From assembly GCF_040412425.1 (NCBI RefSeq), contig NC_089762.1, forward strand, positions 19,642,202 through 19,706,201: a stretch of DNA of 64,000 nucleotides, read 5' to 3'. The stretch comes from Macrobrachium rosenbergii. Taxonomy: Eukaryota; Arthropoda; Malacostraca; Decapoda; Palaemonidae. Both the position numbers and the translations under genes were made by a program. Of the stretch, positions 34,329-45,583 are shown one piece after another (positions within the stretch are counted from its first letter, which is position 1; the number at the start of each line of letters is the position of its first letter). The notes beneath the pieces were generated by a model, which was not told where the DNA came from, ran no database searches, and worked only from the letters and a program-made list of their open reading frames with translations.

Positions 34329-35771
34329 GTGAATCCTTCTCATTTCAGGAATGGGGACTGAAGGGTTCACTCCATTTTTTAAAATGAATTTGCTTAGATA
34401 AAGGCTTGTCTGTAACCTGTTTAGCTAGTCCGCTCGGATTCAGTTTGCTGTAAGGAAGTGAGATTCTGAGACAGAAGAAGCAGGGAGCTATTCCAGAGAA
34501 TGCTGAAGCTCTAAGTAGTGCGTGTGAAAAGAATCTTTTAGCGTATTTGCAAGACAGAATACGGACGAACTGAATTTTATTGTTCTTATGATAATACTTG
34601 TGGTCACTAAAACAAGCTTTTATTGTGAAATTCATTGGTGACTCCCTAAAGCCACATCCTAGTAAGGTATCTTTGAAACTTTGATGATTTATCCAGATTT
34701 ACTTTAAATTAAACTTCTGTTCAAGGTGACTGTGTGATTGTTTAGGTGCATTGTGGCGTTTATTGACGAAAGAATACACATTACTGAGACTGTGCCTTCT
34801 GACTAGATTGCTGTGCCAGATATTGTACTTATTTTTTTTATTGCATTTTTTGAAAAATAAAGATTGATGAAAAAGGATATTACTGTATAAGGAGAAACTG
34901 ACTGGACTTTGTGGCGTTATTATTTGATTAAAACATTTGGGTTAAGGGAAAGTTGACTGTATTTCATTGTGTTATTAATAGGTTACGCCATGTAGGTTGC
35001 ATGAGAAAAATTGACTGTACTTAAATGTATTTTCTTTGATTGCCATCAAAATTGAAATATAAAGAGAAAAAATTGGAGTAATACTTTTTTCTTGTGTATA
35101 TATATGTTTAGATTTAAATTAGCTGATTGGTTTGGTAGGTAGGTACTGTCAAAAATTTTACTGTCTGATGTGCATGAAATTTTAAAATAGAGTAGTTGTA
35201 CAAGGCCTGTATTTTTGTTGTTATCCTTGCATGTCTTGCTATTTACAGGAATTAACGTTTTTTATTATTCAGGCCTTACTGACAGTACTTTAGTTTGTCC
35301 CTTCGAAGAGCTCCGCACATTTAAAAGATCCATAGTGAAAATGCCAACAACTGACCAAAAGATACTAGACAATGAAGTGCTTAATTTTAATCACCAAAAT
35401 CTTAAACAAAACGAAATACAACCAGTTAAAAAGAGGGGAATTGTCCAAAATACTTATGTTAATAAGAAAAAGGCGGCAGAGCCAGATTGGCTGAAACTGG
35501 AATTTGTATTCCTTAAAAAAATTACAACAATTTTGGATCACCAGTATTTAAAATAATCCTACCAAATTAAGCCATATCAAAATGGTTTCTTGCTCCTTAA
35601 GCAGCCCGAATGTTAAATGAAACAGAAAAGGACATAAAAGCGAATGCTGCAAGAAACACAGGCAGGATTCACACAGCGGATAAGGCAGGGAATGTTTTCA
35701 TAACAACCTACAGAGTATTAAATACCGACGTTATAAAATAGATAGAGTGTTACATCTGTAGACTCCAAATA
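34329..35771. other. Stretch with an unassigned plus-strand frame
   Basis: A plus frame ending at the stop before 35557 holds a polar, Lys/Asn-rich segment from ATG 35341 (MPTTDQKILDNEVLNFN..., 71 codons). An acceptor-like TTTATTATTCAG lies at about 35270. After the stop, a second polar frame (MLNETEKDIKANAA..., 35611-35741) follows in the same style. Both could be remains of one transposon or exon. No domain was recognised. Confidence 0.3.
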
Positions 35772-35920
35772 GTGCAGCAGATTTCTGTAAAAATCGTTCA
35801 GATAGTGAAACAAGCATGAAATTTGGCACAAACATTCCTAAGACTACGCTCTCTTAGAAAAGGGCGCTGGCCACCTGAAAATCCAAGATGGCGGCTATTT
35901 TTCAAAATGGCCGCCATCTA
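35772..35920. repeat. Left terminal inverted repeat of the XPG-type transposon, with YY1-type motifs
   Basis: Inverted match to 40290-40450. It contains AAGATGGCGGC at 35885-35895, identical to the YY1 core consensus, and an inverted GGCCGCCATCT at about 35909-35919. Confidence 0.8.
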
Positions 35921-36397
35921 TGTTGAGATTCACTGGTTTGGGAGCATCTATTGGATGGAATATGCCAGTTTTTTTTTTTAAACCTCGACTTTTAGGTTAT
36001 AAAAATGTTCCATACCACACATTTTATTGAAAACCCTTACTAAATGAATTGTAACAAGATGGCGTACAAAATGGTTGCCATGAAAGTTTTTTTTCTATCC
36101 ACAGCGCTAGCAGACATAGAGACCAACTGTTTTTATTTAATGGTATATTCATGTGATCAGACAGTTTAACTAATATGCTATTTTCAACTGAAATAGTAAT
36201 GGTATGGTCACATACAACATTGTGTCTAAGACTGTAACCATAAAAAGAAAAGAAGAGAAATACGGACTAAACGCAACAATCTATGTATAGGTCTCTCAAC
36301 CTACACCTTTGAAAAATTCGAGGATAAGAAGGTAGGCATAGCATGACACGTTGGATGCTCAAGCTAGATTATCTACTGAAGAGAGGGCAATATTTAT

Positions 36398-39300
36398 CTA
36401 GACTTCACATTTGCAAGTGCACAGAGCTGTGCAGGAAAGACCCAGCTTGTAGCACTTGCACCTTTCCCGACAGCCTGCTTTGCATCCACATTTGGTAAGC
36501 TGTTGGCAACTCTTGGCTAAGGGCGAGTTGGTTGTCCAGAGGACTTGCCATGCTTCACCAGACTTTTGCCATCCCCACTCAGCAGGGTTCTCTGGCTGTG
36601 GCTGACACTGGGTGGCCTGTCCCCACACACAACCAGCCTGGTACGCAGCACGCTTGGTGTGTTGGAGGAGAGCCCTGGTTGGTGGAATGGCCTCATATGC
36701 CCCTTTGTTTTCTGGCAAACATATCAAGTCTAGCCTCATCCACAGTGCCAGCAGTGCTGGATCTTTCATACATAAGTATGACAAACCTCTCCAGGACCTT
36801 CAGGTCACTCTCTTCCACTCTGAGAGGGTAGTGACTCAGTTTGGAGAACACAGTGGAGGCCTCTGGAAAGATGTTCCATGTCTGCCAGGCGGTCTTCTTG
36901 CCCTTGCTCCGGAAGGCTGACACTGTATCACAGCCTGTGAACGCATGGAAGAAGAGCATGCCATTCACCTTCTCCTGGCCCAGAGAGTTGCACAGGTCAT
37001 GCACAGCAATCCAGCGCAGGCTCTGGCCTTGGCCAAATGCCACCCATAGCTTCTCTAGCCCTAGATTGTGGAGAGGGAGAAAGCACTGACTGCAACGACA
37101 AGAACATCTGTGTCATTTGCTTTAACCGTGATGGTCTTGGCTCCATGTTCTGTGGCATATTTGGCATGGAGAAAGATGCGGTGTCAGCTTCCTCATGAGA
37201 GCACTTTTCCAGTCCCTGAAGACTAGCCTCATGAGTGCTGAGGACAGCAGACCCTTTCGTGGCAATGACAACATTTGTGGCAGACATCTGGGCAACTTTG
37301 TCTGCCAGGAACTGGAACAACTCTGTCTTGTTGGCATCGTGTCTTAGGAAATTGCGCCAGTTGGATGGAATTGTGTTCTTGTCTGTCACCTTGCGCTTTC
37401 CTCCTTGACCACGTTGGAGCCTGGTCTCAGCTTTGAGGCTGCTGGATGTATTGTATACATCAAATACAAGATGTGATGATGTAGTACTTGCTGCTATAGG
37501 ATTGTATCACAGGCAAGAAGCTCGCAAAGTGCCAGCCCTCAAAGGTCTTTCCTTTCTTTGGTGGCAAGGCATGGACCAAAAGCTGATCCATCTACAATGA
37601 GGACATCAGTCTTTGGTTCTTTGTCTTCCCTAGTAACATGACTATCTGGCCAGGGTTCAGAAAATCAGTGACATCCTGCACTTTCTGCATCACGTGTTTG
37701 ATCGTAGCAACAGAATGAGCCTGATCACGCAGGAGAGGAAGCAATGAAAGTTATGGTTACTTCAAATTCTGGGCTTCTCTTCATTGAAGCGTGATGAGCT
37801 GACCCGTCAGATTCACTGCATCATCTATTTCCTGGGTGACTATGACCTTGTCTAGCCACTGATACTCCAGTGCAAGCTGTGGCCCCAAGATATCTGTGGG
37901 TGGCTTTGGTATTGCAGTGTTTGGTGGCACAGGGTTCTTTGTTTGAAAGGAAGCTGGTGAGATGTTTGTGAATGTGTCCGCAATTCAGGCACCGACCTCA
38001 CTTTCTCAGGTGCAAACTTTAGTTGCTGTCTTTCCCTGTCCAGTGTTCTCCTTGGTGGGGTGCTGAAATATGGAGATGCTAGTTCCATGGAAGGAGGTAG
38101 TGGCAGAAGTTGCAGATGGGTTGTGGTCGATGTTGTCCATCACTGCAGTGGTGAACAACCCTTTTCGCAGTACTGGGGACAGACCACACCCTCCTCCACA
38201 TATTTGCTAACTGTGGCATCTCCTAACTGTGCAGAGACCTCCAGTACTCTGTCATAAGAGATACTGAGGCCATACTGATGTAGCATTTCAACCAGGTTTC
38301 TCTTCCTGGTTTTGGCATAGACTGAGAGTCCCATGTAGACTGGGAATGGTGTTTCTCTGTCTTTGGAGTGTCTATGAGTTGTTGCTCCTCTTTGTATCGG
38401 GAGTAGCAGTTGAACTGCATGAGCTGTGCAATGGCCTGGTCTGACTTGATGCTCCAAATCGTAACTGTGACTTGATGTCAGCCCCATGCTCAACCATCCC
38501 TACAAACTGGAGCACGAGAGGAGGCACAGAATTTCGTACACAAGCCTCAGAAAATGTGCCATCAAACCGTGACTGATGATCAAGTATAGACTTTCTGAGA
38601 ATATTTGCTGCTTTAGTAATGATAACTGCCTCTTGAAAAGATCAGATGATTGAGCAAGTGCTTTTCCCACATCCTTTTGAAATGCAAGTAATACATCTCT
38701 GCCAGATTTATGAGCCTCAAGTTCTGGAATTTCTGCCAGAAGTTTGTCTTTGAGTCTCGTGGAATTTACACTTTGGTGACTCTACACCTAATTGTTCCAG
38801 ACGTTGTTGGTAGAGGTGGCAAATATCTGCCAGCCGAAATGTGACTGGATCATCTGAACAAAGGTTGTTTTCAACAATGTATGTCATCAGTTCTGACAGA
38901 ACTAGTGGATACACATCTGATTCTGACTCAGTGCTACCTTGGTCTTTCTCAAGGCTCCTCAGGTAGGACCTTTTTCTGTTGTAGAGGGCACAAAGACAGG
39001 CATGGTGATACTTAAACTCCTGTGCAATGACATCCCCACCAGTCAACTTAGCAAGGAGCTTGCCATCACTAAGTATCTCTGCACATTCACGCAATTTCAA
39101 GTCAAGGCCTTAGTACTAGCCTGTCTGAGATCAGATGCAGGTGCCACTTTCTCACAGAAAATGCAAACTTCATTGTCATGACTGGTTCGGGCAGTTTTGC
39201 ACGACTAGTCTCAGTGTTGCTGGTCTGGTCATTGGATTGTCGCTTTCTTGCACGGTCCAGTTTAGTGTTGTTAAACAACAAGCTTTACAGTTCACATGGT

Positions 39301-39560
39301 ATTTTGCTGCATTTTTCCTGAGAGTGGCCTCTATGACATCACCTTCATCCAGCCTTGCTGGATCCATTATCAGTGGCATTTCATTAATTTCACTGAACAT
39401 GGGAATGTTCCTTGCCAGCATTGTGTACCCATCATGGTCTAGGACATGATGACTTGGAGGTGATGTCATGCTCACCTCTTTTGTCCTTCTGACAAAGACA
39501 ACACAAACTCCAGTTTGTTTTTCTACTGCTCAATATTGGATTGGCATCACATTCTGCCAT
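36398..39560 (-). pseudogene. XPG-like nuclease/CXC transposon protein, several frameshifts
   Basis: On the minus strand from ATG 39560 (MAECDANPIL, then a CxxC pair) to the stop at 36398, about 1,050 codons in several frames. Conserved blocks in order: LDEGDVIEATLRKNAAKYH (39300s); KLTGGDVIAQEFKYH (39030s); HSKDRETPFPVYMGL and LSISYDRVL (38300s); DNIDHNP then SFHGTSISIFQ (38100s); HEEADT (37180-37197); NDTDVLVVA in another frame (37103-37117); FHAFTGCDTVSAF and GKKTAW (36900s); YEAIPPTRALLQHTKRA (36700s); and a Cys-rich tail CGCKAGCRERCKC of CXC/tesmin type. E-E-A-D and D-T-D fit the metal-binding acids of XPG/FEN1 nucleases. This protein family is widespread in animal genomes. The frameshifts make it a dead copy. 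Confidence 0.78.
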
Positions 39561-40289
39561 GATTTCACTTTTTGATTAAGGCCGAGGGGTTATCCTTTTA
39601 CCACCTTAAACAAAGCACACATTCCTGTATGGGATTCAACTAGGTTCGGTCTCCTTCACCTAGCCCGATCATTCATCCAGTGCCATTTAAGTCCCGTGCA
39701 GATCTGTACACCATCCGGGTAAGTACATGAACCATCATGTACAGCCCCATACCCTTGGCTCGGCTCTCCCGCACTGGCACATCCTGTCTATTCAGGTGTG
39801 GCTATCTAACTATAGCTGGTCTGGGGCTGTTAGAAAGCATTTGGGACACTAAACTAAACTATACTACAACTACTAGTCTAAGACTACAGGATTAGTAAAG
39901 CTGGATTAGCTGGCACTGAACCCCATGCTGAGTTACACAGCAGTGATGTCACCAGTGTGCCCTGGTTGTGTGCAGACATACACTCTTTTACATTTATTAA
40001 TTTTCCTTCAAAATTGATGAGTTATTCGAAAGAGATGGCCTCATTTAGGATCTAAAACCACAGAAACCAAGATCCATGCTTAAAACGATAATTGTTGAAC
40101 GGGCATTATTTCTCATTATAATTATTGTTTCTACCTTTTCTTGGCAGCCATATAGCCCCCATATTTAAAGGTAAACTGTACTGGGAAGCTACAGAAACAT
40201 AATATTCACAAGAAATAGTATGGAAGAGCTTTACCATATTGCTAGAAGCAAATACATGCCATTCTAGTGAAAAATTAGCCAAAATCTGT

Positions 40290-40450
40290 CGATACTGGCC
40301 GCCATCTTGGAATTTGGCCGCCATATTAAATTTTTTGCGTGGCCAGCGCCCTTTTCTGATAGAGGGAACTTAAAGAGCACTTGTGCAAAATTTCATGCTT
40401 GTTTCACTATCTGAACGATTCTTATGGAAATATGCAATTATCTGCTGCAC
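40290..40450. repeat. Right terminal inverted repeat of the XPG-type transposon, with YY1-type motifs
   Basis: GGCCGCCATCTT at 40297-40308 (AAGATGGCGGCC on the minus strand), then GGCCGCCATATT about 10 bases on. The gene is read away from this end, so these motifs sit in its likely promoter, about 740 bases upstream of ATG 39560. Confidence 0.8.
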
Positions 40451-40600
40451 CAAAAAAGGCATTCAACTTCACACAATGCGGAAAACAGCAAAAATGAGGA
40501 AGGAAATAGGATACATCCAGACATAAGAGAAGTAACTAATGAGAGATACTGAGATGACACGACACGCCGGCTTTGGAAGGGACACAAAGATACACACACA

Positions 40601-40606
40601 CATACA

Positions 40607-40682
<76 letters not shown>
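40601..40682. repeat. (CATA)n then (TA)n
   Basis: About eight CATA units followed by about 46 bases of TA. Confidence 0.95.
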
Positions 40683-40687
<5 letters not shown>

Positions 40688-40747
40688 CATCCTTATTTAC
40701 TTTACATATAAATGTACTTATATATAAAATTATATATGTACGAATAT

Positions 40748-40749
<2 letters not shown>

Positions 40750-40836
<87 letters not shown>
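40750..40836. repeat. (CA)n then (TA)n
   Basis: About 30 bases of CA followed by about 56 bases of TA. Confidence 0.95.
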
Positions 40837-40840
<4 letters not shown>

Positions 40841-41280
40841 ACATCATACTTACTTTATCAAACAATTTTAGTGTTCTATCATTAGTTAAAAACCACAATC
40901 ACAACAAGCCAGGGTACAGAACAATGGGTAGATGTGCCTAATCTAATGAGTCATATCAGCTCATCCATTGTACTTTTTGGTGCCATTGATACCTACTGCA
41001 ATTTATGTGCTCAGCACCAGACCACACTACTAATCAATCATCCTGAGGGTACAAGACTCTGTGCACACTTTTCTTTCTGCGTAAGTGACGTGAATTTACT
41101 ACCCCTCATACTACAATTGTTCATTACAGGTACATCAAAGTATTATAGAACTTTGTTCCAGAAGTCCGAGATTTTTTGGGAATATACTGTACATCAAAAC
41201 ATGCAGCATGCAACACATATATCATGTTTAATAGAATTTATGCGCATGAGTATACATGCATTGTAGACATAAAATGCATA
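40837..41280. other. Non-coding stretch
   Basis: No gene or known element. The plus frame at 40934-41266 has no recognisable motif. Confidence 0.4.
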
Positions 41281-41340
41281 TGTATATATACATATATGTA
41301 TGTATATATATATATATATACATATATGTATGTGTATGTA

Positions 41341-41660
41341 TATAGCTGAATGGTCAGGTTCACTTTTTATCGGTTTTTCTAAACAAAGGCTCAAGTTCGA
41401 ATCCTGGATGGAGCAGAAGTATTTGTCAATTATAATTCCCTTTGAATGTGAATTATTCCTTAGGAATGGTGAATTCTTTATTAAATGATAGGCTATATAT
41501 TTCTCTTGATAGCAGAATGGTAAAGTCAACTGTTTATCACTGTTTCTAAACCAAATGCCCAAGGTTTGAATCCTGGCTAGGGTAGAAGCACTTGGTCACT
41601 TAAAGTTCCCTTTGTGCGAAAGTTATTCCCAAGGTATAGTGAATTTTTTACTAAGTGATA
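41341..41660 (+). mobile_element. Tandem pair of a second tRNA-derived SINE-like unit
   Basis: Two units of about 155 bases, 41341-41490 and 41506-41660. Each starts with an A-box-like TAGCTGAATGGTCAGG / TAGCAGAATGGTAAAG and has a B-box-like AGTTCGAATCCTGG / GGTTTGAATCCTGG about 60 bases later. Both share ATTCCCTTTGAATGTGAATTATTCC-type and GAATTNTTTATTAAATGATA tails. Anticodon arms are poor, so they are not working tRNA genes. The head-to-tail arrangement suggests a dimeric SINE or a local duplication. Confidence 0.6.
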
Positions 41661-41731
41661 TTTGTGTCTCGATATTTGTGAGTATAAAAAGTCATGCATG
41701 TATGTGACAAAACTTCATATACATACAGATG

Positions 41732-41761
41732 TATATATATATGTATACATATATGTATATA

Positions 41762-41850
<89 letters not shown>
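41732..41850. repeat. (TA)n microsatellite with ATGT edges
   Basis: About 80 bases of TA preceded by mixed ATGTATA units. Confidence 0.95.
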
Positions 41851-41854
<4 letters not shown>

Positions 41855-41959
41855 TCTTTCCTTCTTTCTCCTCCCTAACACCCCCTCTACTCTCTCTCTC
41901 ACTTCCTCTCCTTCTCACTCTCTCCCTTTCCTGTTAAGATAGTTGCTTCTATTACACTG

Positions 41960-42312
41960 CCTAACGTTTTTGACATATTTCACCCCTTCTTAGCCCCCCC
42001 CCCTATCGGGGCTGAACTTGGACTTAATGGGCATCAGGAGTGTCATTATTCATCTCAGTGACCTCAAAAACTATGGATTAGAAACTAATACCTGTCATTT
42101 TTGACATTTTATTTTTCACCCCTTTTCATCCTCCTTCCTATTGGGTCTGAACTTGGACTTATAGGACATCAGAAATGTCACTATTCATCTCAGTGACCTC
42201 GAAAACTATGGCTTAGACACTAATATCTGTTGTTTTCAGTTATTTTTATATTTCACCCCCTTCCCAACCCCACCCCCTTTGGTGCCAGTGATGTCTTACC
42301 CCCCCAGTCAGA
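41960..42312. repeat. Tandem units of about 144 bases
   Basis: TTTCACCCCTTCTTAGC...CTGAACTTGGACTTA...GTCATTATTCATCTCAGTGACCTC recurs at about 42112, and a third partial unit begins at about 42251 before the SINE. The units continue after the SINE (TTCCAGATAGTTAGTCATATG at 42610 and again at 42763). The text TTGGCTGAAATTGCTCAATGCATTTCAGAG near 42795 resembles retroelement tails common in arthropods. I cannot name the family. Confidence 0.65.
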
Positions 42313-42592
42313 TTCTTCTTTGGAGGAGTGGTAGAGCTTTCGACTGGCATGCTGTTGGCCCAGTGTTCGACTCTCCGAGCCGCCAAAGAAGAATTAGAGG
42401 AATTTATTTCTGGTGATAGAAATTCATTTCTCGTCATAATGCGGTTTGGATTCCACAATAAGCTGTAGGTCCCGTTGCTAGGTAACCAGTAGGTTCTTAG
42501 CCACGTAAAAATAAGTCTAATCCTTCAGGCCAGCCCTAGGAGAGCTGTTAACCATCTCAGTGGTCTGGTTAAACTAAGATATACTTAACTTA
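42313..42592 (+). mobile_element. tRNA-derived SINE, copy 2
   Basis: Same family as 17665-17940. The head is better preserved: A-box GTGGTAGAGCTTTCGACTGG and B-box GTGTTCGACTCTC, within a closing stem TTCTTTGG/CCAAAGAA. The body blocks match copy 1 in the same order and it ends GGTCTGGTTAAACTAAGATATAC. It interrupts a tandem repeat unit: the empty-site version GATGTCTTACCCTCACAGTATTC is seen at 42739. C-runs on both sides of the insert may be the target duplication. Confidence 0.87.
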
Positions 42593-42871
42593 ACCCCCAC
42601 AGTATTCTTTTCCAGATAGTTAGTCATATGTATACTGATATGAGGTATGATAACCCATATAGTTTATTTAGTTACTAAGTCTACAGGCAGAACCAGCCCC
42701 GTTTCAAGGAAGCCCTCCCCCCGCCCTTTGGTGCTAATGATGTCTTACCCTCACAGTATTCTTTTCCAGATAGTAAGTCATATGTATAGAAAGTTTGGCT
42801 GAAATTGCTCAATGCATTTCAGAGTTATGCTGGAATATATATACACACATATACATACATCCACTTATATG

Positions 42872-42874
<3 letters not shown>

Positions 42875-42938
<64 letters not shown>
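42875..42938. repeat. (TA)n microsatellite
   Basis: About 62 bases of TA at the 3' edge of the Penelope-like element. Confidence 0.95.
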
Positions 42939-42941
<3 letters not shown>

Positions 42942-44300
42942 AAACACATGAAAATTAATATAAAATTAAAAGGAGATACCAAGATTTTCAACTTTTATTA
43001 TAAAGTCATCTTCAGGGTACTGAGCAGTTTTAAGAACTTACAAAGGGAAATATGAGGTCACACATAACGTAAAAACCTTTAAAAACCAAAGTATACAAAA
43101 AACATTCTTAAAAACAAAACATACTTGGTGAAAATGCAGTCACCAAAACAGTAATACAAAAATATGCAATTTGTAAAATATTCAACAGCTCGTTTTACTC
43201 CAGAATCTTTAAGAAAAATACATTTCAATAATTTCCCTCTCTTACAAAAACCATCCTCAAGTTTGTATCTCTAAGAGTTAATGAGACACCTTTAAACTTA
43301 CATTCTGCTGTGTATTGAAGAACTTTAAAAGACTACTTTAGTTGAATGCTTGTTGATAGTGCGGTCAAAGTTTCTTGCATTACAAAAGATGTCACTTTAA
43401 TTGTTTTTGAACATCCCATTTATCTTCTGCCACTGTCTTCAGTGTTCTTTGCTGATTTTGTACACCCCTTCTGTTGGCATTACTGGTTTATTACAACACA
43501 GTGAGGTCTTAACAGATGAATTATTATTAAAAGCAACATTTATTTTCAAACACTTCAAGTTAATTACAATCGATAAAAACTCATAATGGTAGAACTAAAA
43601 TATTTTAAAGTTAAAAGCGATCTGTCACTACAAAAAAATGCTTTCTGGTTCTTCGGAGGCAAACATCAGTAAAATCAAATGGATAACATAATTCTTCATA
43701 GACTGTACATATGTTTTGAATTTCTTTGTGCAAAAATTCATGATCAGTTATTCTAAAAGCTCTCAAATCATAACAGAGAAAACATTTTTACTTTAAGGTG
43801 GTTGTTGGAAAAATTGTGAGTAATACACTCTCAACTGTAGGTTTGCGATCCACTTTTGAATCTAAAACTGGTGCCGCATCTCATGAAGACTGTGCCATGA
43901 AATGGACGAACTTTATTTTTTTCTATTTCCACATTAAATTTATGGATGACAAAATGGTATTCAGAAGTTCAAAAACTCTATGGAATTCCTATCCAAAGGC
44001 CACAGGCATAGCATGCCATCGACATATCTGTACCATTTCAGTGTAAAAATTGGTAATATTAAGAAGGTATCTAATTTAATAAAATTCCACACTTACATTT
44101 GAAAGAGTTGCATATAAACAATTTCCCATTGGCAAACCAAAAAGCTGTCGCCAAAAACTACGATTTAAAATAAAAGTATTATTAACTATGCATAGTTTTA
44201 TTAGATTAATAAGAACATGATGTATAATAGGAAGTTCTGTCTCATTCAGTTCTTCTTGTAAGAACTACTGCGTATCATCAGCTGGCCAACAGTGCTCCTT
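42939..44300 (-). pseudogene. Penelope-like element, RT plus GIY-YIG endonuclease remains
   Basis: Minus strand. Around 44130, RQLFGLPMGN then ATLSNVSVEF matches the GVPMGSPLSP-x-LAN-x-FMEFFE block of Penelope RTs. Near 44020, RYVDG stands where RYVDD is required, so the last catalytic Asp is lost. Near 43740, RAFRITDHEFLHKEI and YPFDF match the conserved R-A-x-x-I-C region. Near 43460, TEGVYKIS corresponds to the start of the GIY-YIG endonuclease (GVY-x-I), followed by CNARNFDRTINKHS in place of NAIFNHI-x-x-HNH. The 3' region ends with the usual CCTGAAGATGACTTTAT...GTTGAAAATCTTGGTAT text. Stops are frequent; the copy is dead. Confidence 0.7.
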
Positions 44301-45533
44301 GACAGATGGAAGACTTCATGGCAGTTTCAGTTCCCTCTTCCTCCTTCCTAATGCCCCAGGGGAAGGATGAAATCCACCTTAGAACTGCCACTGGTGACCT
44401 TGTCTATCTTTCTATGCCTGATCGATCATGGGAGAAGGTCCTCTTGTGACTCTTGCCAAGGAGTCTAACAGCATCATTGACTCTTAGGTACATAACCCTA
44501 CCATGCCCATGCTCACTGGCATGACACAACTCATACCTTGATCAAGAGTGGGTAAGCCTCTGATAACCATGGCGCCACATGGCGAGATATTGTGGACGGA
44601 CATGCCTGCAATAACTGAAAGCATTCTGGCTGTGGGCATAAGCATAGGCACTGTCATCATCAAATACAACCTCATTACCCGATGCTCCAAAAGTCATACA
44701 TCATCATCTATACAAAAATGAACACCATAGGGAAAAGTAATGCAGAGATGAGACCAATTAGAACTGTACAGTTACTCCTAAGATAAAGGTCATATCCAGT
44801 TTTTATTCCCTGTATGTTTTCCTGGGTTAATTATTTCTTCTGAGGTAGCCTTATGTGTCTATCGAGATTGAGGTGAAAAATTCATACAGGCATTATAACA
44901 ACTACAATTAATCGTTTTGGTAGCTAGCAAACTTAAAGTGTTACATTTGGTCCTTGAAGTAAATCTTGTTACCCAACCCCATCCAAGTCACACGCCAGAG
45001 GTTTGCCTCTTATGAAGTACAATAACCATTGCACCATACTGATTATCAAAAATAGTTTTGTTGCAAATTTCACCTCTCATTAAGAATAAGAATTCAAGAA
45101 TGTGATATTGGATGTGGAATTTCCATCTAAAGTCAGAAGTAAGACTCATTCCATTAGAATTCTGTCAACACTTGAGCTTCTCTTTAAAGTCTAGCAGTTA
45201 CAAATTTGATAACCACGGTCGCATTTGTTCTTATTTTTGTTAGTTCTGCTGCATTCCTTTTAAGTATGAGAGAAACAGACTTATTCTGAATCAGACTGAT
45301 AAACCTACTCATTTCACTTTTCCACAGCCTGCAATTAGTTTGCAAAACAATTTACATTCTTGGAATTATCTGCTACACTAAGTACAGCATTACAAACATT
45401 AGGATATCGTTTGGTTGGTAAACTTGTTTGTTTCAGGTAGTGAGGTAATCCAGTCAAACGTCGTTGGCTATGTGATATGTAGATATATATAAAGAAATAT
45501 AAAATTTTAATTCTGCAATTTTCCTTTCAACAG
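44301..45533. other. Non-coding stretch upstream of the plus-strand gene
   Basis: No gene recognised. The 68-codon minus frame at 44484-44690 has no motif. It may hold upstream parts of the gene starting at 45566. Confidence 0.4.
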
Positions 45534-45583
45534 ATACTGGTCAAGAAAAACAAGTCTCGAAAATTATGGGTAACAAGACTAAG
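45534..45583 (+). CDS. Membrane protein gene, first coding exon
   Basis: Acceptor TTTCCTTTCAACAG ends at 45533. The exon is 50 bases with ATG at 45566 giving MGNKTK and the donor GTAAGA after 45583 (phase 0). Upstream of the ATG the frame stays open to the acceptor (TGQEKQVSKI), so the protein may begin in an earlier exon. It joins in phase to 56141. The acceptor implies at least one upstream exon, not found. Confidence 0.5.

Larger units (their letters stand above)
35772..40450 (-). mobile_element. TIR DNA transposon with XPG-like nuclease gene (Academ-like)
   Basis: 4.68 kb bounded by long imperfect inverted repeats: GTGCAGCAGAT at 35772 and its inverse ending at 40450. Similarity continues through CGTTCAGATAGTGAAACAAG, AAAAGGGCGCTGGCCAC and AAGATGGCGGC over about 130-150 bases. 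The single large gene is on the minus strand. Its conserved acidic motifs resemble an XPG/FEN1-type nuclease, which among named superfamilies points to Academ. That name is my best inference, not proven. No clear target duplication is visible next to the ends. Confidence 0.7.

Noticed and set aside
36532..36920. Several plus-strand frames of 60-102 codons
   Set aside because: They are opposite-strand shadows of the XPG-type transposon gene, whose minus-strand motifs are clear.
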